Below are positions 39,101-51,800 of a stretch of DNA of 64,000 bases, piece by piece. The DNA comes from Chionis minor. Its lineage: Eukaryota; Chordata; Aves; Charadriiformes; Chionididae. Each line of letters opens with the position of its first letter. The stretch's first letter is position 1. Where the stretch lies: the NCBI GenBank assembly GCA_013398295.1, contig VZSF01001886.1, positions 619,816 through 683,815 on the forward strand, written 5' to 3'. Both the position numbers and the translations under genes were made by a program. The notes below the pieces were generated by a model. The model ran no database searches and was not told where the DNA came from. It worked only from the letters and a program-made list of their open reading frames with translations.

Positions 39101-40084
39101 TGAGGACTTCTTTTTGTTTGAAGGAAGACAGATCTGCAGTGCATTTCACTTACGGATGATCTTTCTAGTACAGCTTTGAGCCTGACCCTTGGTAAGACGC
39201 TGACTATTTAAGATCTAAATGCGGCAAATGCAGCGCTCGGAAACTTCCCATAGTGGGCTGATTTTCCAAGGCAATGGGCACCTGTGTGTCACATCTTATC
39301 TCGGTTTCAGTGCGAGGCAATGGGATTCAATGCACCTGAAAATCAGGCCAAGCAAGCTCACGTGTTTCCACCAGCAGCACTTTCATCTCATGCGATGATT
39401 AAATGCTGGATGTTCAAATTCACTTAAGAGTGAGGTCAGACAAGGTCACCTGACTTGTCTTCGTTAGACTTCCCCAATTAACATGAGCAGTCTCACCAGT
39501 AAGAATTATATGATATTAATTTATTAGTCATCTACTTTCTGATCTTTTCCACTGCTCTGATTTGTTAAAACCCCAAACAATGTCTCACAAGTTACCTAAA
39601 GAAACAGAAATCTCTGTATCTACCTCACCGGCTGCGGTCAGTCAAGGCCCCGTTTCACTGATGAGGATACAGAAATAAAAATGATGCCAACTGCCACTTT
39701 ACTGGACTTAGCTACTGCCTTGGATCCCCCACAGAGCCAGTCAAACAGGACAATCCCAGCATAACCACTCAAAATGTACATAAATACGGCCAGAAAAAGG
39801 CAGGATGACAAATTACAGTCCCATTTCTTCAGTCCCTCTCCAGGGATCACACAGTTTGATGGGGCAAACTGCATCATCCTGATGCCATATACATAATATC
39901 TCATCCCAATGCAAGGGGAGGAAGGACAGGGAGCAAATGTGGCAGCTCTTTTTCCCGTTTCTTCCAGGTGCACCCACTTGACAGAACCAGGAAGACCAGG
40001 AGCCCTGGAAGCCCAACTCCCACTCAAGCTGTCATTTTCTTCCATAGAGGGAAGGCAATACCTTCCCCGGTGCCAGGCTTGGCG

Positions 40085-40348
40085 CAGAGCATCCTGCGCA
40101 AAGCATCCTGGGAAAAGCATCCTGCGCAGTGAGTCCTTCACAGAGCACCCCACAAAGAGCATCCCGTGCAGAGCATTCTGTACAGAACATCCTGCACACA
40201 GCATCCCACACACACAGCATCCCACACACACAGCATTCCGCACACAGCATCCCACACACAGCATCCCACACAGCATCCCACACAGCATCCCACACACAGC
40301 ATTCCGCACACAGCATCCCGCACAGGATCCCGTGCAGAGCATCCCGGC
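40085..40348. repeat. Minisatellite with 12-16-bp units (about 19 copies)
   Basis: Units of the form AGCATCCCACACAC repeat head to tail. The central part (about 40192-40330) is the most regular, and both ends are more diverged (AGCATCCTGCGCAA on the left, AGCATCCCGTGCAG-like on the right). Regular units are 12, 14 or 16 bp and differ by CA dinucleotides, so a microsatellite is evolving inside the minisatellite unit. The unit contains no stop in most frames, which creates long open frames on both strands that should not be taken as genes. It lies in CDH4 intron 3. Confidence 0.9.
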
Positions 40349-42200
40349 CAGCCCCATAACCCAGGCCGTAAACAAGACCAGTGCTGAATAAGCCTTTCCT
40401 TGCCCAGAGACTTTTGTATTTGTGATCAGCAATAAAAGGCTGTACTGGAATTTAAAATCTCAGCCAGGTAAAATGCCAGGGATGATTATTCAAAGGCTTT
40501 AAATAAAAAAAGGTCTAGCTGTAAGAATCAGCTTTTCCCATTCATATTGTACGGCTGTGGACTCACACCTGGGTTATGAAAGAAGCCCAAAATAAGATGA
40601 GATATAATAAAACACAGGCTGGGCTTAAGCGAGGATCGATTTCTGACAGTCAATCTCAATGTTTCGGACACTAGCTGCATACCCATATATTTGCAAGACT
40701 TTAATTGCACAATTCCCAGCAATTTAACACTGTAAAAAATTAGATACTTCCATGCTCAGAATTTGAGAAGCTAAGGCAATAAAAAACCTAGGTTGACATA
40801 AACAGGATTCAAAGAAAACAGTTTTGTTTTGTTTTTTTTTTTCTAAAATAAGACCCTGGCAGCAGATAACCGGCATCCTACATGTACTGAATATACCCTG
40901 TATCTCCAAGCTCTTTTGCTGGAAATTCCTTTCTGTGCTTTATTTCTATGATCCTGATTTTTAACGCATGGGGCGAGAACTACAGAAAAATACATAAACT
41001 AATAAAGAAGAAAATTTGCCAGACATGCCTTGCCATGCTTAGACTCATACAAGCACTGAAAAAATAAAGAAAACATGAGTATGAAAGGGTGGACCAGAAC
41101 TTCCAATGGGACAAGCCAGCACAGGGCAGGGCTGATTCGCAGGGAGCTCGGAGGAGCTCGGACTGTTGGGACACAGAGGCTGGTAGCGCGGGTGGTTCAC
41201 ACCCATCGTGGATTTAGGAAAACTAGAGTTTTTGCAGCTAAAAACCAGAGGACACTGCGAGGACTGAAGTCTTCAGCGATGTCACTGTTCAAAAGCATGA
41301 TCTTAATTTTTAGACTTTTGGCTAAACCAATATCCAATCGTTAGAAATAACAGCACGCACTCGCAGAAATGAAGACATTGTGCTGCTAATTCCAGGTAAG
41401 TACAGCTGGCGTTACTTTGTTTTCTTCTGGAGCATTATCCCACTCAAGTTTATCTTTCGTAAACGCTGACACAACCTACAAGGACTTCGTATTATTTAAT
41501 AAAAATCTTCTTTTCTTTTCTTTTCTTTCTCCTCTTCTTTCCAAATTATACCCACAGGTCCGATTGATACTTTCAATTGCAACAACAGGCAGCCAGACAA
41601 GAACAGTACAAGAAACTTTATCTTAAGTATTTATTGTTATTCTAGAATATCACTCAGTTTCCTCTGGGGTAATTCAGCACTCCTGAGGGAAATATGTGAC
41701 CTCATTTGCATTTTCTAATTGAATTGCTATCAGGTTTCCTGCAAGACTGAACAAAAAAAGTTCCTACAGTTACTAACACCACTTGTATTAACCAGAAAAA
41801 AGTTTACGTTCAAGGGTTTGCTGGGGAGGAGGGGAAAATGTATGCTTCATGTATCATAAAGTAATTTTTAAAAATATTTACCTTCTTTGCAGTCGTTTTA
41901 TCCTACTAGCGTTAAATTTTAATGTAGAGCTTAGAATTCTTTCATTAACAGTGGCTGCTAGTGAAAATCTGCAGATTTGCCCAGGTTAAGTCAGTTGTCT
42001 AACGTAATTAGCACATTTTTAAGGCCAACACTATGAAGGAGGAGAAACCGTCACTGCACGGCGTCACCCGCCAGTAAACGCCAGCTTGCAGCGAGAGTGA
42101 CGGCACGGCTCTGGGGCCTGAGGCACAGGAACAGACACAAACCCCCCGGGCCGGCCACGAAGGCACACGAGGGGACGACTGTCCCAGCAGGAGCCACCCT

Positions 42201-42236
42201 GAGCCCATGTGCCACCCCGAGCCCATGTGCCACCCC
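42201..42236. repeat. Two-copy exact 18-bp tandem repeat
   Basis: GAGCCCATGTGCCACCCC is present twice in succession (42201-42218 and 42219-42236) within a GC-rich part of intron 3. This is a recent short tandem duplication. Confidence 0.88.
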
Positions 42237-44997
42237 GACAGCACCGCCAAAGCTCGCCCAGCCCATTGCGCAGGCATCGCGCCAGTAACGGCTCGCAGAT
42301 CCAGCGGGGGGTGTCCTGGGGGATGTGTCCTCTGCGCCCGCCCGGGAAGCAGAGCCCTGCCTCCGTTCTGCAGACTGGGTTTGCTCCCCCCGGAGCGCAG
42401 CGGAGCAGGGACCCCCCCCTTCTGCCCCCCGTGCCCTCAGCCAGAATCCCAACGGCGACGGCTTCTACAGCATTTACTCTGCGTGAACCTCCATCGCGTC
42501 TAATAACGGCCGCTTCAGGAGGGCTAATCATGCCTTCAGGACGCGTTATTCCACGGATAAGTGTGACCTGAGCTCCGGTTTATCCTTTCGGAGGCGATTC
42601 GGAGGGGCAGCGAGCCGCCCGCCACGCCGCGGGGCCGCCCCAGCCACGGGCTCTGCGCCACGGAGAAGCAGAGGGGACGGGCGAGCAGGGCAGAAGGACT
42701 TGTCTGTGCTGTGGGTGCCAGCAAAGAGAGATCAGCAGGTGCAGTAAGGCAAATTTCATGCCAATTATTTTTAATGCCTGCGAACGGTTCGGCATTTTCA
42801 CAAAATCAGTCACAAATTTACAAAGTAAAATGGAAATGGATGTGTGCGCCAGAATGGAGACTTGGTCTCTCCCCCTCGCTCACGTCACCGCCTCCTTTCT
42901 CTCTCATATTTGCCGTCTCCGTATACCGAATATAACACAACGGTCTGAAATGTCTCTAAAAAATCACGTAGTTCTGCTTGAGTTGTATTATACCATACAA
43001 AGCCAAATGTGAAATCTGTTTCTAGTAAAAGCCATGAAATGTAGTATATGAGGGTCACGGCCTGAAACACATTGAACTGGATATTGTTAGGTTTTGAGGG
43101 GTTTTTTTAGCATAAACACTATTATTTTTTAAAATAATCTTATAATCATATTTATTTCTTTAGTAAACAAAGGATTATTTTGCTTGCAAAAAGCACAAGC
43201 ATTTAAATAAAACACAAGTCGGACGCCTGCAATAGGGACCCACAATAAAACTGCTTGTGACCTTGTCATTAGTCTTGTTTTCCGTATTTTTCCAGCCTCA
43301 AACTACACACTAATAAGGCTTTTAGAAAGGAGGGATATGAATTTTAAAAAGCTTAGCTCTCTCGGTTTTGAACCAGAGTTCAGCTTACATTAACATCAGA
43401 TGAATTTCCAACCAAATATGTTACTAAACCAGAAATGTGTGCTTATTCACTTCTCTTTCTGCTGCACTGAGAAGAAATTTAAAGCAGTATATAAGACACC
43501 TTACTTTGTTCCTTCAATATTTAATTACTTTTAGAAGGAAGCAGTATTTCTTTGGTTAGAAAATGGCAAATACAGTTCACGTAACATACAGGGTTTAATT
43601 ATATCTTGCGCAAGGCAGAGCCTTACCGGAGAGCAGCGTATTTACACGAGTCTAAGCCATGCAAAACCTCAGGGTCAGCCCACCGGATTGGATTTAAGTC
43701 TCTCCAAGCCGTTTGCTTCTTGTCTCCCACGTGGCAAAATTTCTCCCAAATGGCACAGACTGACATGGCGCATTCGGACGGTACGGCGCGGAAAATCCCT
43801 CCCTCTTTCCCCTCTCCTTCCCCGTCCTCTCTGCCAAGCGCCGCAGAGGAGAGGAAAGGAGAGGCCAGGCTGGCTACTTTGACAGTCGCTGGGGCGTATT
43901 AATCCAAACTACGGCCACGGCCACGTGGCCTCGCCTGTCCCCGAACCAGCCATGACTATTCCCCAGTGACACACACCTTCATCCCTGCTCTGCAGGTCTT
44001 CAAGGTCCAGCAATAAACCAGGATCTTCCGCCAATTTCCTGCCAAATCCTGCTCAAACGTAACCCCCAACCATCCCAGAACTGGGGTTTTTTGAGCAGGC
44101 ACCAGACAATACAACTGCATTTACTCAGTGTCCTAGGGGGTCTTCAGCCCAGACTAATACTGGGAAGGAAGGAGGGGAAAATGAAAAGGTGGAGAACTGC
44201 TGCTGCCAAAGATAACGTGGAAGAGGTGGGACAGAGCGAGCTACTCAAGGTGCAGACCAGAAGACACGTGTTTTCCTGGAGCCGCCCCCCATTCCAATGG
44301 CACGGAGCATCCCACGGCTGCGTGTAACCGAGACGACGCTGCTCTCCCACTGCTGGGCAGGGACAGACCCTGCCTCTTTGCGTAGGAAACGCAGAAAAGA
44401 AAGGAAGCACCTGTAGCCCGCTGGCTGAAATGGTGCTGGTCTGCCATCCTTGAGCCCCGGGGAAGGGACGACGCTGGCACTGAGCGGAGGGGACGTTCGC
44501 CACTGCGGTGCCGTGCTGTGCCACGTGCGAGCAAAGGTCCCTTACCAGGCAGCAGCCGTGCTCCCTGGCCTCGCTGCGGCATAGGGCAACGAGCCCAAAT
44601 CTCCCCCCTGGAAGACCCCGGAGCTGCAGGGGAGGAAGGAGTCACTGTGAAAAGCAGGGAGCAGCCTCAGGAGCTCCAGAGAGCGCATCAGCGGCGAGAG
44701 GCAGGAGAGGTTTGCAGCCTGCAGTATGCAGCAGAGCCAAGCCGTCACTTAAGAACACAAAAGCATCAACTTCAAGAACGCTTCCCTCCCTGGTGACCTC
44801 AAATCCTTTCTGTCAGAGAGGCACAAGGATCATTTGCAGGGAATTTGATGCTGCTCGTTGTATCTTCTACCGGGACATTTCTTCAGGAAGCACAGACCGG
44901 GCAACGCAAGCAACCCGATGGCACGTGCAACTTTTAAAGGTTTGGGGAGGACAGGCAAAGGAAGGATGAAATAAGAAGAGCTCTGAAAACTTCTTAC

Positions 44998-45221
44998 CTT
45001 GTGCCCGTTGTGTTGCGACTTCTCTGCCACCAGAAACCTGACCATGGCCTCCCGTCTGCCCAGGCTCTGGGGATCCCACGCGGCCACCCGCAGGACCAGC
45101 GGCTTCGCGGGCATTTCCACCGGGTGGGCGGCGTACATGGTGCCATCCGCTCTCACCTTGAAGTCCAGGCTGTTGGTTTCATACCGAACTCCCTTGTTCC
45201 CGGCACAGTTATTAAATTTTA
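44998..45221 (-). CDS. CDH4: CDH4 (R-cadherin) exon 3, prodomain exon
   Basis: This internal coding exon belongs to a type I classical cadherin, a calcium-dependent homophilic adhesion protein at cell-cell junctions, and encodes most of the prodomain removed before the protein becomes adhesive. On the minus strand it follows a pyrimidine-rich acceptor ending gttctag and ends CACAAG before a gtaagaa donor. It is 224 bases long: two bases completing a Val codon begun in exon 2, then 74 codons. The peptide starts VKFNNCAGNKGVRYETNS, continues through DFKVRADGTMYAA and LVLRVAAWD to QHNGHK, and has no stop. The K-F-x-x-C start, the D-F-K-V-x-A-D-G-T block and the V-x-A-W-D block are features of the classical cadherin prodomain, closest to CDH4 as I recall it. 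It ends in phase 0, matching the next exon at 29471-29647. Prodomains diverge quickly, so the CDH4 rather than CDH2 assignment rests mainly on that next exon. Exon numbering follows the family and is not proven here. Confidence 0.93.
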
Positions 45222-48200
45222 CTAGAACAGAGAGCAAGAGATGGAAGAAATGTGTGAGATTAGCGTGATAAGAAAAGCAATCAAATACAAGTTTCAGACA
45301 TTTAATTTTCACTGATGTCTTCTATATCTCTAATAACCATCAAGGAAATGATTTAACTGTTTCTTCGACCTTTCAGGAGTGCTCTTGTGCTTTATCTCCC
45401 TTCCCCAGGGAAGACGTTGTAAGCCATTTTTAAAGTATTTGATACAGTTTCATTAGATCTCAAACACAGCTGTTCCCCATTTCTACAAGTGGATTTCTCC
45501 CTTGTCGCCATTATCTTTTAAATTCGACTGGAGTCTATTACCCACACTGTGGGTATTTTTTTGCACGAAATGTTCTCCATTTCCCTAACCCTTCAATAAC
45601 CTACTTACCAGATAGCCTATTTGCACATTCTTAACTGAAATTCAAAAGCCCATAAAAGTTCCATTATCAGAAATATAAAACCAAAAAACTTAAACAAAGG
45701 AGAAAAATTAGAACCGTTCTGCGGACGGCATCCGCCACTGGAACCGGACCCCCCGGCCAGAGCTGCAATCCCACCCCGGCCGAGCCCTCCACACCTCCCA
45801 GCTACGGTGACGAGGAACCGTAAAACTTCGCTTCGCAAACCCCAACTTGTCATTTAAAAGCCTACACTGTCACATCAAAGCTCCCCGGTTGCTGGTATTT
45901 TTATTTTCGGCTTTTTTCGGTCAAATTCTCTTACAGTCTAGTTTGAAAACTGTTTTTATTGGCATTATGAAATATGTCACATACATTAGGCTGGAAAACA
46001 CCCAAACTATTACATGACAAAGTTGACAAATCTGATAGAAGTTGAACCTGCAGCTAATCACACAGGAAACAAACCACTTTCTGCCAGTCGCGTAATCCGC
46101 GGGGCGGAACACACATGTGGTGAAGGAAAACATATTGCACCCGTAAAAACATCTCGAGTGAGTGAGAAGGGATGGACAGCGTTCCAGCCAGGATGGCTAC
46201 AAGGTTCTGCTGCGGCTTCCCAGTGCTTCGCAGGGATGCGCCTAGCCTGCCCCGGGACAAGGACAGCCTGCTCGTCCCGGGCTGGCGCAGCTTCAGCGGG
46301 CACTGACGTCTGGCGCTCGGAAAGCTGGGTCCGAGGAATCCTACCCAGCCTGGCTGCGGTGGGGGGAGCAGGGATGGAATCCAGGCGAGAGCAGCTCCTG
46401 GGCCAGTTTTCCCCAACTGTCCCACAGCTGCCTGCCCCTGCAGCGCGGCTTTGAGCTCAGCCAGCCCAGTGTGGACTCAAACAAAAATATCCGCGGGATG
46501 GCACAGGGGAAGGACAAAAGCAGCCAGGAAGGTCCTCAAGCAGCGCTGCTGCCAACGCTCCCGGTCCCAGCGCAGTACGGAGAAACGAGGAGCAGCCTGC
46601 AGCCGAGGAAGGGACAATCCATCCCCTCCGTCACCAAGCTGCCCCGTCCTGCCGTACCTCTGCATCTCACCACGGCTTCCCGCGCTGCGCCTTTATCCAC
46701 CCCACAGCCGTACGGTCTCGTGTGCGCGTGGCCGGAACCGCTACCTAACGCCGCAGTGATTACTGGGCACAAACAGCAAACGTCACACATTGATTTATAA
46801 AACAGAAGATGGATAAAGTTATCTAGTACATAAAAACCCTGCGGGTAACGCTATTGAGCAATTCCATTGCCATGGCCTGCATCATTAAAAGCTTGTTTAG
46901 TCTGGAATCCAGGGAAAACAAAGTCCCTCAGTTTTGCTTCGGAAGGCGGGGGTCTGCCCGTCTCCACTTGTCACCTTGGCTCAGGTGCAGCCACTCGCTC
47001 CCTGCCCACCCCATCGGGAACGCTTCAGACTCTGCTCCAGTTAACTCTGCGTTCCATCTCCAGAAGCATAACAAGTGTTTTTCCACGTAACAGGAAGCAG
47101 CGTCTCCTGCATCTCTCAAAGTTTAAATGAAACTTTGGTGACAATTTTTTGAGGGATGGGATTACTTAATTAATTACTTAATTGCTTCTTTGGCCACAGT
47201 TTGGCCTCAGAGAGCGGCGAGGCGGCTGGTGCTGCCCGGGGAGACCCCCGCGCCCAGGGGGGACCGTCCTGCTGGCGCATCTCCTTCCTCTCTCCGGGAT
47301 TTCTGCCGATCTCCCCTGCATTCACAGCCACGGTGAGTATGTGCAAACCCACCCAGTGCTTCGCTGGTAATACCTTATTTCTCTCCAGCTCCACGCCACC
47401 CGCGTGCTTAGGAAGGAGGTACATCAGCGGGTGCATTGCTGCGCTCCTCTGCCACGCTCCGTCTGCACCTCCTGAAGTACCCACATATCATACACAAAAA
47501 GACATTTGAAGAAGAGAGAAAGGAGTGATAATGACTGCACGTTAGAAACAATTCAAAGCCTACTTTGATTTTATTGAGATTAAAAGAAAGCCCTACAGTG
47601 TACTAGTAGTCTGAGAGGAAAAAAATAAAAAAATCCCTTCCAACAGGCGTACGTCGTGATTTCAGTGATTTCAGTATTCCAAGTACTTAAACATCTGCTT
47701 AAGACACAGCGCGTGGCTCCAATATGCTGCTCTCGTGTCATATGTCACTGTGTCGACTTTTATGCTCCATTATCTAAAAATGGCTACCTCTTAGACAAAG
47801 TCCCTCTGTGACTCGCTAATTACTTCCATTAGTTTAAAACAAACTTGACTAGAGACAGAGAAAACCCTGAGAGAAATTAAGTTTAATATTTTAAACAAGC
47901 AACGTCGCTGCTCCCCGTCGCTCTTCCCAGGTAGCCCCGGCAGAGGAACGCTCAGCCACGCGTCCGCCCAGCCAGCCCCTCTCCACGGAGTCCTTAGGGG
48001 CTGCAAAGGCGCGACGGCTGCACCGACCGATGGACTCCGGGAGGTTTAGTCCCCAGGAGGGAGCACACCTGCGCCGCTGCCCGACGGCGGCAGACGGGCC
48101 ACGGCTCACCCGGTGGCTTGCAGCGATTCCAGCCACGGAGGGGAGACGGTTTGGAACTGCCCCAGCGCCTCCATGCTGGGCTGAGGGTGCACGGAACGCG

Positions 48201-48353
48201 GCGCAGGAAACGCAGCGGCAACGGGGACAGAGGGACTGTTCCCGCTTCCACCCCAGGGCTGCAAGGACACGCGCTGGAAATCCTGCGCTCACCCTCCCCC
48301 TGCCCTGGGACAGTGATTCCTTGGGATGTTCCGTGACTACCGAGATGCGCTGC

Positions 48354-48409
48354 TATACACACACACATAGATACACCTCATACATATATATACACACACA
48401 CACACACAA
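48354..48409. repeat. CA-rich microsatellite (interrupted)
   Basis: ACACACACACATAG, then a TA-rich interruption, then a longer CA run lie immediately before the duplicated block at 48416. Such simple repeats often break assemblies, which fits the artefact interpretation of the neighbouring duplication. Confidence 0.8.
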
Positions 48410-48415
48410 AAGATA

Positions 48416-48820
48416 CTTTTTCCAAATACACGTGTACAGGTTTGGTGGGGGGGAAAAAAAAAAATCAAACTATTGTTCTATAATAAATAACATAGCTCAA
48501 GGAAAGGAGATCTCGTCCGTATTTTCAAATTCCACCTCTCACCTCTACTCTTCACTCTCATGGAAAGAGAAATTAAAATTTCATCCAATGGCAGAAAACT
48601 TCTGCTTTTCTTTTCCTNCTTTTTCCAAATACACGTGTACAGGTTTGGTGGGGGGGAAAAAAAAAAATCAAACTATTGTTCTATAATAAATAACATAGCT
48701 CAAGGAAAGGAGATCTCGTCCGTATTTTCAAATTCCACCTCTCACCTCTACTCTTCACTCTCATGGAAAGAGAAATTAAAATTTCATCCAATGGCAGAAA
48801 ACTTCTGCTTTTCTTTTCCT
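48416..48820. repeat. Exact 202-bp direct duplication separated by one N (probable assembly artefact)
   Basis: Bases 48416-48617 and 48619-48820 are identical as far as I can read, including the G7 and A11 homopolymers that normally vary in real duplicates. The single ambiguous base at 48618 sits exactly between them. The copies begin CTTTTTCCAAATACACGTG and end CTGCTTTTCTTTTCCT. An N at the junction of perfect copies is the expected trace of two overlapping contig ends that were placed side by side instead of merged. It is intronic, so no coding sequence is affected. Confidence 0.9.
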
Positions 48821-51800
48821 TTTGCTCCTTTAGAAGGCTCTAAGTCTATGCAATTTGCAGTTGATGCAACTCTTGACTTTAAAATAATTTAGTAAGTAAA
48901 CAAACAAACATTGGCTCTGTTTACTAGACTTAGATCTCTCTGTGGACACAAATCCATCTTTCTCTGACCAGTCTGAAGTCTAAAGAACACTGCATGAATT
49001 TAACATTCAAAAGCTGCAGCATCAGTAATTAGGATTTCAGATAAACAGCAGAGCCACACATCTATCATTTTTACAGGATGGTAGAAAAAGAAAACTTTTT
49101 TTAATATACTCTGGAAAAATGTTCAGTGATGCTTATCGAAAGCTTATGCTGAAAACAGCATCAAATGCCTGATGAAAAGGAAACCAAGAAGGCACCCTCA
49201 TTAGCAGGCTTTTAGGTTTAACCCTTTACCCTCATCATTTTTAATTGCTTCTCTATGAAAGGAGGAACTACGACAATTTGATATGTGGAAACAGGTATTG
49301 AGTGATGGGCAGAGAAGCTGCAGGAGTCTGCTGCAAACTGCTGGGCATCTGAGGAAAAAAAAAGGCATTTTTCTTCAAAAAAGACACAGGGTGAGAAAAA
49401 ATTCAACAAGTTTTGCATTGTTCCCTTTTATTATTTAGCTTGTTAAGCTAGCTGGACAGAGTCAAATGATCAAGCGAGGATCTTGAAAGATGTACGAATA
49501 CACTGAACTTCCTTGCCCCCCAAATGTCTGAGAAATATATCGAATTTAATAGGACTATAAATGGCATAAACCAAAGAATTCACTTTAAGCTTTATCCTTC
49601 TGGATTCTCCTTTAACTTCTCCTAGTCCATTAAAAAGTGCCCCCTCTGGCAAGCTGCACAGGGCTGGGAGTGCAGGAGGGATAATACTTATTTATTAGGA
49701 TACACCCCCCTGCAGGACATCATCCCACAGTTCAGGACACGGGTCTCTGAAGGGACTCTGTTTTTCACCGCGGTTTTGAGGATTATCCCTGCAAAGATGT
49801 TTCTTTCCCGAGGAACTTCAAAGCAGCAAATACACACGCTATTTACAGCAGGATCCTGGCTGCTTTTCGAGCTCCCTTTACACCCGGCGCGACTGAGATA
49901 AACCTGAGCCGCCAAATCCAGCCCTCGCACCGCCTCTGCGAGCGCCGGGAAGGGGAGGATGGCTCAACCGTAACCTCTGGAAATGTCAGATGTTCAGGTG
50001 ACCTGCAGAGTCCCGAGCACATATAGAAATGTCCCTTTTGTGTGATCTTTAGCAAATCACTCCAGTTCCTGCCCTGGCACTGCTGGCCCAGCGCTCCCAG
50101 ACGTCTGCGCCCATCCATCTTCCCCGGCTGGTGCCGGGGGTGGCAGTCCCGGCCGGCATTCCCCTGCCCGCCACCGCCGCAGGAATGGAACAAACCCAGC
50201 TTCCGAGGGGACAGGAACCTGTCGTCTATGAACAGGCACGAGCCCATTCAGTTAACCAAAATAACGTACGTATTCCCGGGCCCCCTGTGAGTACATTACA
50301 TTCCTGCAAACTGATTTCTCCATTAAGCGCTAATGTGGAACGGAGCGCGCTGTGCCTCATTGGAAAGCTGCATTTATTTGAGAAAGTAAATACGTGGCAT
50401 AAACTTTCACGCGGCCGTGTTGCGGAGGCATCTTTCTTTATGCTGGCACAACCCCTCCGCCGTTCTGCGAGAAAACTGGTTTACAGCAGCGGGAACAAAC
50501 TGCAGGCGAGCGAATTCCCCACGGCCACGCTGGAAAATCCCCAGCAAAGCCACGATCCAAATCCCAAAACTCAGGCGTCTCGTTCGAACCACAAGATCAC
50601 GTCGCCTCCATCACTCACGTACAGGTGAACCAAATACCAGACAGAAATTTTAAATGGGGAAAATGATTTTTACAGGCACTTCAGAAAGCAGATGGGGCAG
50701 ATTCTTATCCCTACGAACGGCTGGCCTACTTGCAGATTAGCGCCGGGTTAAAAAAGTGAGAAATGTCACAAAACCTACTGTTGCCATTGTTTTGTAAAAT
50801 GGAGGCCTGGGAACAAATGTAAATACACGGTGGAGTGCTAGGACTGAAATATCGCGTCTACAAAAGGCTGAACGGGAGGCAAGAGGAATTTGTCCCTCTT
50901 GCACGGCAAGGGACGCCCGGCTCCGCTCCGGCAGCATCCGCCGGCGGTGCCGTTCCAGCGCCTTGCGGAAACAAACCCCGACTCCAGCCATTCCACTTGC
51001 ACACAATCCCACAGGTAAATCCGGAGTCCGGCTCCTGCCTGTTCCAGCTTACGGGGAATCCCGCGCTACCGTACAACACGCACCCACATTTGCTTCTCGC
51101 AGTTAATAAAATACGCAGAGCCCTTCTCCTTCTGTACAAGGAAAACAAAGCACCAATAGGAAAAAATGATGGCTGTAAAACCTAATAGAAACAATGTGTA
51201 ATGTTCATCCTCCCATTTCTAATTTTATCGGTTCCATTTTCAACCACGTCCCCATAAAAAATATTACACTAATAAGCTCTTAGTGTTTTTATTTAATATT
51301 TATAGCACCGTGGGAGAACCAAACTCCACTGGTAAAAGGTAAAAACGGCAATTCAAACAGCTCCTTCAGAGTCTAATAAACATATCCCTAGTGATCAAGT
51401 TTAAGAGTATACAGTTTAAGAAAATGCTTTGATACAGAAAAGCGTTGGAGATAAACGGATGTACGTTGGTTGGTGTATGGATGTATATTAAAACGTGCAT
51501 GTCCACACCCTCGGCTTCACAAAACATTGACGATTCACTAAGCGTTCTCAGAGTAAAAACCAAAAGTAATGAATGAGTCAGGAGAATTAATGAACTGCCC
51601 CACAGTCTATCATCTGCTGAAAATACTTAGCATGAGTTAGCATGTTCTTCATGTTATTTTCTTGCAATTAATGGTACAGAAATCTGCTGCAATTTTATCC
51701 GTTTTCCATATCTCAGGTCAATGTGAGACATTACATCCAATTTTCCAGCGCATTATTTATGATCTCTGAGCTATGACTGCTAATATTTGCACTACTGGAA

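Larger units (their letters stand above)
29648..44997 (-). other. CDH4: CDH4 intron 3 (complete, 15,350 bp)
   Basis: The stretch between the two exons is bounded on the minus strand by a gtaagaa donor (next to 44998) and a cag acceptor (next to 29647). It holds a minisatellite at 40085-40348, a 16-base T run at 36142-36157 (an A run in the CDH4 sense), an exact two-copy 18-bp repeat at 42201-42236, and GC-rich patches near 38500-38770 and 42050-42720. TAAT-rich, repeat-free stretches at about 34400-34760 and 35560-35830 look like possible conserved regulatory DNA. I see no further cadherin exon and no other gene on either strand. The open frames present are short or low in complexity. Confidence 0.9.

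Noticed and set aside
40085..40348. CRISPR-like repeat array
   Set aside because: The repeats are contiguous 12-16-bp units without unique spacers, and the DNA is a vertebrate intron. This is a minisatellite.
39638..40432. 264-codon minus-strand open frame, Cys-rich with a hydrophobic start, the longest in the window
   Set aside because: Its Cys/Met/Gly-rich middle is the translation of the 12-16-bp minisatellite, which lacks stops in most frames, and the opposite strand is also open for 160 codons. The rest is no longer than chance frames expected in 64 kb, and it matches no family I know.
48030..48686. 218-codon plus-strand frame crossing the N at 48618
   Set aside because: It runs through a GC-rich patch, a CA repeat and the duplicated block. 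The repeat of the same peptide stretch is due to the probable assembly duplication.
49642..49657. CTCF-like GCCCCCTCTGGC core
   Set aside because: The core is one base out of register with the consensus and has several mismatches. It is not strong enough to call.
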